Source: Gonium pectorale (lineage: Eukaryota; Chlorophyta; Chlorophyceae; Chlamydomonadales; Volvocaceae). From it: DNA of 14,715 nucleotides. A program made the translations under genes and the position numbers. Of the stretch, positions 1 to 8,700 are shown in pieces. The DNA lies in NCBI GenBank assembly GCA_001584585.1, contig LSYV01000008.1:3059227-3073941 (forward strand), in the 5' to 3' direction. The first letter of the stretch is position 1, and each line of letters starts with the position of its first letter. The notes under the pieces were generated by a model that made no database searches, was not told the origin of the DNA, and was given only the letters and a program-made list of their open reading frames with translations.

Positions 1-701
1 CAACCTTCGACCGCGCTACCCCTCTGCACTTATCCTCGTGACGCTGCCACGATTCGCCGCCATATCGTAGTGCTCCAGCCGCCTCCCCTTGGGCACTGTC
101 AGCCCAGGTCCAGCAGTAGCAGTCCGTATATCAGGGCCTGCTGCCTGGAGATGTTGCAGGGGAACTGCTCAAAGTTTTAGTTTGAGCCGCGGCTGCGTGG
201 GCGAGCGTCGCGGAGCAGTCCCATCCGAGCGTGCGGGCCAGAGAGCGGGCATGGTGCGGGCTTTATCAACGGCACAGGCAGATAGACGTGGGGAGACGTG
301 CGTGCAACAGCAGGCGAGTGGTTTTCCTGCGATTCAGGTGATCACCCGAATCGCTGGAAGCCTGTAGGTGAGGTCGGTGCCCCTTCATGGTGCGCCGTGA
401 CACGGTACCACACCGACCGTTGGTGTCAGGCTTTCGGACTACCTGAGCTTTTCCATAGTGCAACATAGCTTCATAGATCCATCATCGTGACTGTCCCTAC
501 GAGCCGCTCTTTGTTCAGACTCCATCCCTGTGTCACGCCTTTGCGCAAACAGGCTTGTTCTCTTACTGCTGTGAGCTTCGTGGACAAACCAACAACCTAT
601 CTCAAGCCGAATTAAAAAGCCTGGCTTACACCACAAAATCGTCACTGAGACGCCCGTCTGCTTGACCCGCCTGCAATCGGGGCCTGTGGGCCCTTAAAGG
701 A
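1..701. other. Upstream flank of CNOT9 with no supported gene
   Basis: No open frame here resembles a known protein, and no RNA gene, clear TATA box or long repeat was seen. The last ~100-200 bases should hold the promoter and 5' UTR of the CNOT9 gene. A short GC inverted repeat (GGGCC-TGT-GGCCC type) lies just before the start codon, at about 680-692. Short frames on either strand lack any family resemblance and are probably chance. Confidence 0.5.
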
Positions 702-2535
702 ATGGCAGCCATGGGGGACGTGCAGCAGGTGGAGGCCTTCGTGCACCAGCTCATCAATCCCACAACCCGCGAGAACGCCCTGCTGGAGCTCTCCAAGAAG
801 CGTGAAAACTTTCCGGACCTCGCCCCCTACTTATGGCATAGCTTCGGCGCGATCGCGGCGCTGCTGCAGGTTGGGCGCGACGGATGGTTGGCCAAGGTTC
901 GCGGCCTTGATCAGTCACGCTGGTGGCACACTGCTACTGCAGGAGATTGTGTCCATATATCCGCTTCTGTCGCCGCCCTCGCTGACGGCCCACGCGTCCA
1001 ACCGCGTATGCAACGCGCTGGCGCTGCTGCAGTGCGTGGCGTCGCACAACGAGACGCGCGCGCTGTTCCTCCAAGGCGAGTGCGGCAGGGGCATTTGCTG
1101 CGGCAACGGCGGGTTGGGGTTTCGGCAAGGGGCAACGGCGCGTGGCGCCACCAGTGCGCCACCCGTCACGACTGCCTCAAAACCCTGCCTCCGTCCCTTT
1201 CCCCGCAGCGCACATCCCGCTGTTCCTTTACCCTTTCCTTCAAACGATGAGCAAAACGCGCCCGTTTGAGTACCTGCGGCTCACCAGCCTGGGCGTCATC
1301 GGCGCGCTGGTCAAGGTGAGCGTGCCAACTCACGGAGCGGGGAGCGCGCTGGGTGCGTTATGGAACATGTCACAGCCTGCACAGGCTAGTGGCCGGCTGA
1401 TACACAGAGTTCCCGTTTGTAGCCATGGGGGCTACCCGCCTTTGGCCCAGCCCGTGAAGGGGCATGCTGGAGTGCGACCTGCCTTCGAACCCGTTGTGGT
1501 GCCTGACCGCCTCATTCACGCTGATGGGGTTTACTGACTCAGGTTGACGACACGGACGTGATCAACTTCCTGCTGTCGACGGAGATCATCCCGCTCTGCC
1601 TGCGCACAATGGAGATCGGGACGGAACTCTCCAAAACGGTGGCCACCTTCATCGTACAGAAGATACTGCTGGACGACGTAAGCATGGGGAAGGGCAGGTC
1701 TCGTTCTGATCCCTGGGAATCCGAGCGGGCATGCACAGTTCTGTAACCTGGAAACAGTTCAGCCCGTAAGCTCGCGCACATATGACATATGCCGAGCAAA
1801 AAGTTACCGGACGTCGGACATGCTTCGTCGGGGAGGTGGTTGACGTCACTCTCAAGGCGACAATTCTTGCTGGTCACCGCTTACGGATGAGAGCTCTCAC
1901 TCGTCTGCAGGTGGGGCTCAACTACATCTGCGCCACCGCGGAGCGCTTCTTCGCGGTGGGCGCCGTGCTGGGCAACATGGTGGTGGCGCAGGCGCAGATG
2001 GTGGACCAGCCGTCACAGCGGCTGCTCAAGCACATCATCCGCTGCTATCTGCGCCTCTCGGACAACCCGCGGTGCGTGATTGGGTGATAAGCACCTCAGG
2101 CAGGCGTGTCGCCTGGCAAAGGAGGCTTGTACCATACATGTACGAAACAGCATTCCCCGGCCCGCTCGATGACGGGCCGGCCAATCGTGTGGGTGCCGAG
2201 GATGAAGCTCCAACACGAGGCTTATATTCAGGGTGCTTGACCGCAAAGGGCAGGGCCTATGTGTTCTACCGCGCGCTGGATACACCATTCCGTCCCGGTG
2301 ACACAGCACTGATTCGTTCCGTTGCCCGGTTGCGCCGTGCTGCAGGGCCCGCGAGGCTCTGCGGTCGTGTCTGCCGGAACTGCTGCGCAATGCGCAGTTC
2401 ACGGCATGCCTCAAGAACGACGAGACGACGCGGCGCTGGCTCGCGCAGCTGTTGATAAACGTTGGCTTTCCGGACGCGGCGGCGGCGCTGGGCGCGCTGG
2501 ACGTGGTGCAGCCCACGCCCATGACGGGCGCGTGA
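702..2535 (+). CDS. CNOT9: CCR4-NOT complex subunit 9 (CNOT9/CAF40, Rcd1 family), six exons
   Basis: Exons are 702-869, 943-1075, 1209-1315, 1543-1677, 1911-2071 and 2346-2535. All joins keep frame and give 297 aa, close to human CNOT9 (299 aa). The spliced protein follows the family almost end to end: [122 protein letters not shown] and [10 protein letters not shown]. This is the all-helical armadillo-like Rcd1 domain, which in known members binds NOT1, GW182-type proteins and nucleic acid within the cytoplasmic deadenylase complex. The first ATG is at 702; the ATG at 711 (codon 4) has a better context (GCAGCCATGG) and may be the real start, giving 294 aa. Intron 2 uses a GC donor. The last ~25 residues differ from animals. 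No TGTAA poly(A) signal was found downstream. Confidence 0.96.
1076..1208 (+). other. Non-canonical GC-AG intron (intron 2 of CNOT9)
   Basis: The donor reads CAAG|GCGAGT and the acceptor CCCGCAG|CG. Only this join yields the invariant [13 protein letters not shown] block in frame. A GT four bases further (1080-1081) would put the next exon out of frame. The rest of the donor (AAG before, GAGT after) is a strong U1 match, as is usual for GC-AG introns. Confidence 0.85.
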
Positions 2536-4086
2536 GCGGAATGCGGACCCGCTGCGGCCGCGCGAGTCCATGCCTAAGGACGGTGCTCGGCAAGGGGCTG
2601 CACTGCAGGGTGGGAGGCCAGCAGCGACGCTGCCTCGTTCGCCCGCCGACCAGCGTGCATCGGAGGGTCCGCTGTCGTGGACATCGATGCGAGTGACAGT
2701 TGCTGTGGAGTATGGCATACTCGTGGAAGGCGGGGTGCGTGTGCGCCAGACATGCTCACGGCCCTGGGATCTGAGGAAGGCACAACGGGCAGGCGCGCGG
2801 CTTTGTCCCGTTCCTCGGACAGATAACTAAAGCAAATTTTGACAGGCGCCCTGTGGACGTTTCTGCGAGCCTCTCACGGACTAACCGAAGGCCCGTATGG
2901 TGCATAGCCCTCCTCGGTTCCCAGCGGAGCGGCTGCCGCATCTCCATCGTCCTTTGGAATGCGCATTTGGAAGAGGGCGGCTTCCGTGATCTCTGTCGCA
3001 CGGGCACGCGCCGCTGCATGGTATGTCCCTTTGCGTGGCCCTTCTACGCCACAAGCCCCTTGCTGGCTCCCGGGCAAGTGGTGGCACGAATATGATGGTC
3101 CACAATAATGGTCGCAAGCCTCGCGTTGCGGAAAGAGCCATTGACTGCTGCTAGTCTTCGCATTCTGTTGGGCGGGGCTGGCGTCTGGGGCCGCGGATCA
3201 TTGGTTGCCTGGAGTGTCCCGCGGGTCATCATTGGTTGCCTGGAGTGTCCCGCGGGGTCTCTGCTGGGTCTGGACCTGTCCAGATGCGGGTATGTATGAT
3301 CGATCAGCCGATGGTCATTCCTTAAGCAGTTGCACGTCCAGCAGCTTTGTGCAAGTTCAGCTGCACCCCACCGCGCGCGAGGACATGCAGCGCATGCACC
3401 AACGTAGCGGTGCTGCTGAGGCTCTACCAACTGCCAACCCAGATTTCTCGTAATAGCATTCTCGGTTAGAACAGTTTTGGCTGGGATCTGTGCAATATGC
3501 GACATGAAATGTGTACCGGTACCAGGCCAGTACCGCGCATTGCCGTGCCTGCTCCACCAGTGAGGTTGGCGGCGAGAAAATCCTGCTCCTCTCAACAACC
3601 CATGGTGTGCGCGTGCGTCAGCTAGGCCGAGGTACGATCGGTCTGGGCCATGTGTTTGCGCAGTCCGCCATCTATGCCGCGTAGGGGCGCATAGCCGGGT
3701 TTCGATTTAGCGCAGTGCAAAACAGCGATTGCGGGACAGGCGGGGCTGCAGAAGCCCCTTCTGCGATGCGTTGATCCCAGCGCCACCAGTGCTGATTCGT
3801 CCGCCTCCCTGCTGCCCTTTACACGTGATAGCTCCTGCAAGTCGTGATGTAGGCCTGCGGGATACTGGCCGTGATAGGCCGATGCGGGGCTGGGGTCACT
3901 GATCGTGAAGAGGTTGCCAAATCATAAGTGCATTGAGAGTGTTTGTGGGCTGGTTCAATGCTGGGTGATGTCCAAACCGCTGAGACGTCATCAGTAAACC
4001 CGCTTAGTATGCGGGGCCAGCGCCTGCCGGTGTGCAGGCTGGGCGTGTAGTGGTTCCTGGACCCATGTATGGCAGGAGTACCATGG
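2536..4086. other. Tail-to-tail spacer between CNOT9 and SelW
   Basis: This 1.5-kb stretch lies between the CNOT9 stop and the likely poly(A) region of the opposite-strand SelW gene. It must contain the CNOT9 3' UTR, but no TGTAA was found on the plus strand in it. Apart from the 31-nt tandem repeat at 3197-3256, no gene, RNA gene or long repeat is supported. Open frames of 60-180 codons on both strands have no family resemblance and fit chance frames in GC-rich DNA. Confidence 0.5.
3197..3256 (+). repeat. Two-copy 31-nt tandem direct repeat
   Basis: A 29-base block (starting ATCATTGGTTGCC, ending TCCCGCGGG) at 3197-3225 recurs without change at 3228-3256 after a 2-base TC spacer. The partial match CCGCGG just before the first copy may be a remnant of a third unit. 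Perfect identity suggests a recent local duplication. It is in non-coding DNA. Confidence 0.9.
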
Positions 4087-4116
4087 TTACATACGGGTGG
4101 CAAACCAATGGTTACA
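4087..4116 (-). terminator. Probable poly(A) signals of SelW (two UGUAA)
   Basis: On the minus strand TGTAA occurs at 4116-4112 and again at 4091-4087. UGUAA is the standard green-algal (Chlamydomonas) poly(A) signal. Using either gives a SelW 3' UTR of roughly 650-700 nt that includes the SECIS candidate. The two lie inside a short direct duplication (ATGTAACCAT). Confidence 0.6.
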
Positions 4117-4240
4117 TAGCTCGCCCCTGTGCAGCCACAACGGCACGTCGGGCCGACATGATACCACGAATAGAATATCCTCGACGATAGGACCAACATA
4201 TAAACTTGGAGTGTACCCATCTGGCATGTTAACCGCCACG

Positions 4241-4311
4241 TAAGGCACAGAAGTCTCAGGGACGAGCCAAGGACCGTGTCCTTCTGAGCCCGCGCCCCTC
4301 ATGGAGCCTTA
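4241..4311 (-). promoter_or_regulatory. SECIS element candidate in the SelW 3' UTR (form II-like)
   Basis: In minus-strand order the parts are as follows. Helix I is TAAGGC (4311-4306) pairing perfectly with GCCTTA (4246-4241), with an internal loop above it. The 5' quartet strand ATGA (4302-4299) faces TGAG (4258-4255), the non-Watson-Crick kink-turn core. Helix II begins with GGGGCG after ATGA pairing with CGTCCC before TGAG. An unpaired AA (4283-4282) follows, then a mini-stem GGAC-ACG-GTCC (4281-4271). The element starts ~460 nt past the stop, inside the inferred 3' UTR. It would recruit SBP2 and EFSec to recode the UGA. The middle of helix II has a mismatch and a bulge, and the ATGA-to-AA spacing (15 nt) is slightly long. 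The order of parts and perfect helix I still make this the best candidate in the 3' UTR. Confidence 0.8.
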
Positions 4312-4760
4312 AGCAGCTTTAACATAACCCCTGCAAAAATGTGCGAAACAGGGCAGAAGGAGGGACAAACCGGTTGAGTGCACGGCATGACGGCGGGGCA
4401 ATCGCAATGGCTGCATGCACTCTTCAATACAGTGAACGGTATGGTATGGTGAATGGCCGGTTAACGCCGGCTGTACGCCCATACTGGCTACGGTACTCTC
4501 AGACGCATTGCAGAACTGGAAAATTCTGCGACTAAGTCAAATGACAGTACAGCTCACTATTATGGTTCACAGCCTGATGTGGCTGACCTGGGCGCGCAAA
4601 CCCGTCCAACCAAGCTGTCCCTCACCAACATTCCCTCGTTGAGGTTCGCACTGCCAACCCACCATGGTTCACGTCCATGTGTTGCTTGTTAGCAGCCAAG
4701 CAACACTCCACAGTCGCCAACGGCCTGCCACCGACGAGAGGAGCCCTTCATCCGGGCACC

Positions 4761-5429
4761 TCACTTCGCCACCTGTGCCTCGATCTTGGCAAGGATGACC
4801 GCCAGCTTCTCCGGGGTATCCACATGCCCCTGGCCGTTCTTCTTGGAGTGCACGAGCTCGCCGTTCACCTCGACTTCAAAGAAGCCTGAAAGATGGGTTG
4901 GGTTGAGTGGGTTGGCTTGAGTGGGTGGCACGGGTGCTTTGTCACGATCTGCTACCCCAGCCCTGTTCCATATGCCCACTGGTACATATAGCAGCGTGTT
5001 GACATACATGGCAGATGCACGGATCAACCACGCAGGCGCGCACACACAAACTCGCACACTGACACATAAGATGCAGGCACGGAAGCGCAGGCCACGCATG
5101 GAGTCGGCACTTCGGGGCCTGGTCTGGCAGCCAGCCGCGGCACGTACCAGTGACGCTCGACGTAGCCTCATACGAGAACTTGATGTCCGCCCCCGGGAAC
5201 TTCATGCGGACCGCATTCTCAAGACTGCACAAGCGCACGCGCAGGGAGCCAAGACGTCGTACACAAAGCTCTGACCCCAAGCAAACATGTTACGCGCATC
5301 CCTCAGCCAGGCAACTCAGGCCAGGAGGACATCCGACAAAACAAGGTTGCCACCCCGCTCTCACTTGCGGTACCGCGGGAAGTAGCCTCAGCCACCGCAA
5401 AAGACCACGTGGACGGTAACCGGAGCCAT
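4761..5429 (-). CDS. SELW: Selenoprotein W (Rdx family) with in-frame UGA = Sec, three exons
   Basis: Minus-strand exons are 5429-5365, 5224-5148 and 4885-4761; introns are 5364-5225 and 5147-4886 (GT-AG, phases 2 and 1). The product is 88 aa, the usual SelW length. It starts MAPVTVHVVFCGGUGYFPRY, where U is TGA at codon 14 in the CxxU motif (C11, U14) that replaces the CxxC of thioredoxin-like proteins. It continues LENAVRMKFPGADIKF and ends GFFEVEVNGELVHSKKNGQG, then DTPEKLAVILAKIEAQVAK. SelW is a small cytosolic thioredoxin-fold redox protein; its precise substrate is unsettled. The TGA is not a nonsense mutation: the conserved frame continues through two further exons, and a SECIS candidate lies downstream. 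The start context GCATGG is good. The gene is convergent with CNOT9 and divergent from the helicase. Confidence 0.96.
5388..5390 (-). other. Selenocysteine codon (TGA) of SelW
   Basis: TGA occupies codon 14, in TGC-GGT-GGC-TGA-GGC-TAC, read CGGUGY. This is the catalytic Sec position of the SelW CxxU motif. An automated predictor would probably stop here or skip this 65-nt exon. Confidence 0.93.
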
Positions 5430-5728
5430 GCTGGTTGAGAGAGGAGCCGAAAAGGGGCTCGAAGGCCGGAAGTGTCGAGCTCAAATAAAACCGAAGCTCT
5501 GAAGCCAACCTTATCGTATAGCCTGGTGAGCAAAGTGGTGCCTAAATTCCTAGGGCTTCCCCGTTTCCCGGAAGGCTGCAGTACAGACGTACGGATTTCC
5601 CTTCGGCGCTACCAAACCCAAACGCTACATGACGCTATTCCACAGCTGAATGTAGGCCGCATTGGAAGAACTCCAACAGCGGACCCAAGCTGCAGCTAGC
5701 CTCATTTTGAGGCTGCCACAGTAGCAAC
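5430..5728. promoter_or_regulatory. Head-to-head intergenic region, probable shared promoter
   Basis: The SelW (minus) and DEAD-box (plus) start codons are 299 bp apart, so both 5' UTRs and core promoters must fit here unless one extends into its neighbour. A weak AT-rich stretch, CTATACGATAAG on the minus strand (about 5524-5513), lies ~85-95 nt upstream of the SelW ATG and might act as a TATA-like element. No strong motif was seen for the helicase. Confidence 0.5.
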
Positions 5729-8700
5729 ATGGGCGTCGATTACATTGCGCGTAAAAGTGCAAAAAAACGAAAGAAGAAGGAGCGCCAAGCTGTGGGCAAG
5801 GATGGGGTCGCGGCGCGCGAGCGGCGGCGGAAGAAGGTGCGCTCGTCGCAGCTCAAGCGTGTGGTTCAAGCGGCTTGTTGGACTTGCATCGGTGGTCGTG
5901 CAGCCGACTGCATACAGCCTGCGTACCGGCCTCCCGACAGATCCGGCGGCTGTGTCAAGGAGTCTGCTATAAGCCGCCCGTAATCACCGAAGAGGATAAG
6001 CACTGGTCCGACAACGAAGATGGTAACGCGGTGAGTTCCGCAAGGCGGGGTCGTTGTTTGCCTGGCAGCCGGGAGCTTTGTGGCCAACACCCGTGGCAAT
6101 ACTCATCCAGGGTGCAGGGTGCAAACTTCCAGGGTGCAAAGTCAGTGGCGGCACATCTAAGGATTGTCATTCATCCCACGCTGGTTTCTTGCGCAGGGAG
6201 CACTGGACAGCGATGTCGAGGAGGCTGCTGCGCGGGCCAACTCGCACCGCGGCACCAGCACGAGTGGCGGCGGTGAGGCCGGGGACGCTGCAAAGAAGCC
6301 CGCGGCCGCTAAGAAGCAGCCTAAGAAGCGCAAGCTCAACGACGATGCCGACGGCAAGAAGGCCGCAGATGGCGGCGCCGGCATGTCGACGGCGGTCAAG
6401 CTGCTGGATCCTGCCGTACTGGCCCACAACGCCCGGCAGGCGGCGCTCAAGAAGCTACCGCCGGGCGCCAAGGCGGACGCCCTAGAAGCCTTCCCCCCGC
6501 TGGTGCAGGCGTGCATGCTGTCACAGCACCACGTGGAGCCGACGCCTGTGCAGGAGCGCTGCTGGTCGCCGGCGCTGGCGGCGCGGGACGTACAGGTGCG
6601 GGCGACGCGCCCCAGGTGCAGCGTGCTGCGGGTCCGGGGACCTGCCCTTTTGATCCCCTGAAGGTCAAAAGTTGCTGCTGAGTCGGTTTGCTGCTCAGCC
6701 CGCGGTCCATGGCTGGTTCCTGTATGTTACGGAAGGTGTGTACGCGCTTGATGCTCTTCCTCGCGTGTAATGGTCCCTGTGGTGTTGCCGCAGGGTGTAG
6801 CGGAGCCCGGCAGCGGCAAGACGCTGGCATACCTGCTGCCCGGCCTGGTGCGGTTGCAGGTGAGCGGGGGCCGCCGCGTGGGTAATACCCGGGGGAAGCA
6901 TGCTGGGGTGCGTGCATGGCCGGGGCCATCCGGTCAGCTGGCTTGGGCCCTTGAGGTCGCATTGTTGGGTTGTCACGAGCACGGCGGGCGGCGTGCGAGG
7001 TAGGAAGGGGGAGCCGGGGGAGCGGGGCTTTTGTGCGCTACGCAGCGGGGCAGCAGCTGCACTGGCTTGCGGCAATGATGAGCAACTTGTTTATCCGCGC
7101 TGCTGATCTTGCAGATGAGGAGAATGAACAACTAATGGTTGAATTTCTTGATCCGAGCCGCAAACGGACGTACACCTCGGGTGGCGATAGCATGGGAGTT
7201 GAGGAATAAAAGCACATACGGAAAGAGGCCGCCGCCCAAGCGATTGGCAGTGACGAAGCATGAGTTTATCCGCGCTTCTGAAAAGCCGTGATGACATTTA
7301 CTCTTATGGTTGAATTTCTTGATCCGAGCCACTCGGCGAGCCCAACAACAGCACGAATTTGCACCCTCCAGTGGGATCATTTGGGTCACGGCATGACCGC
7401 TGGGACCAACGGCCTTGGGACTTGGGGCCTGTGCCTGTTTCTGACCGCTTTTGGAACGACCTGACCTCGGTCAATCTGCCCTTGCGTCGATCCCGCTGCC
7501 CTGCGCGCAGGCGGAAGGGCATACGGCTTCCAGTACTCCTGAGGGCCCGGCAATGCTCGTGCTGCTGCCAACGCGAGAGCTCGCTCAGCAGGTGCGCCCG
7601 TGAGCTGGCTTGTCGTGGGTCGTGGGTCGTGGGTTTGTGCGCCTCAAGAGGATGCCCGTCCCCCTATTGCATACGCGCATAAATGCGCCATGGCATGGCG
7701 GTGTTACTGACAGGGACACGCACGCACCCGAGGAGACGACTGGCAATGATGAGCAACTTGTTTATCCGCGCTGCTGATCTTGCAGATGAGGAGAATGAAC
7801 AAATAATGGTTGAATTTCTTGATCTGAGCCACGTCTACGCGCCTTGGCCGAACGCCATCTATGGCAAAACCCTGGCGTGTCGCACCCGGCATCGCATACC
7901 CGCACATCAGGCACTGAACGACGCAAGGGCTTTGTTCACAGTCTTTGCTGCTCCAGTGACGCCCGCCTGCTTGTGGGCACGTATCCGCACAGGTCGCCGC
8001 TCAGTGCCGCGCGCTGCGCGCCGTTACTGGGCTGCGGACGGTCTGCGTGTTCGGAGGAGCGCCCCGCGAGGAGCAGGTGCGCAGCATGACCACACGCCAA
8101 CTCCGGGTCTCCTGTCCCGCCGGATTTCTCCCTAGGCTGCGGTACCACCACGGTCGCTGCCTCTCCCGCGCCGTCGCTCAGCGGCAGCCGTGACCCTTGT
8201 GCCTCAAGGCTGCGAACGCGTTGCTCAATGCACTGTGACAAAGCAACCGTTCTGTCACCCGTGTTGCGTGTGTGGTCGTCAGGCTGCCCTGCTGGTCGCC
8301 AAGCCGCCCCACGTGCTGGTGGGCACCCCGGGCCGCCTGCTGGACCTGGTGGACGGAGGCGAGCTCAAGCTGCAGGTGAGAAGGGCGCAGCGCGCTCCCT
8401 TTGCGGGCAGGTCGGATTGTCAGGAAAGAGGCTCGGAGAAGTACAACATCCGGCAGTTCGCCGCTGCGTCGGGGTCACGCCTGAATGGCGAAGCATCTCC
8501 GGTATAGTGCAGCTCAGCCACGCACCGTTTGGCTGGACACCGGTCCTGCCATGGTCTCTTGGCCTGTGGCAGTTTCTCAATATCTTGATCTCCCTCATCA
8601 ACTCTTCTGACGTTCTTGCTCTGTCCTCTCTTTGCCCCGCCCCCCCGCAGGGCCACGTCCGCTACCTGGTGCTCGACGAAGCGGACAAGATGCTGTCGCT

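Noticed and set aside
1142..1537. 131-codon plus-strand frame overlapping CNOT9 exon 3.
   Set aside because: Only 1209-1315 is real coding sequence; the frame runs through flanking introns 2 and 3.
4508..4530. Hairpin GCAGAA-8 nt-TTCTGC in the SelW 3' UTR considered as the SECIS.
   Set aside because: It lacks the ATGA/TGA quartet and the AA bulge; the element at 4241-4311 has them all.
5388..5390. TGA in SelW taken as a nonsense mutation, making a pseudogene.
   Set aside because: It sits exactly at the Sec position of CxxU, the rest of the protein is intact over three exons, and a SECIS candidate is present.
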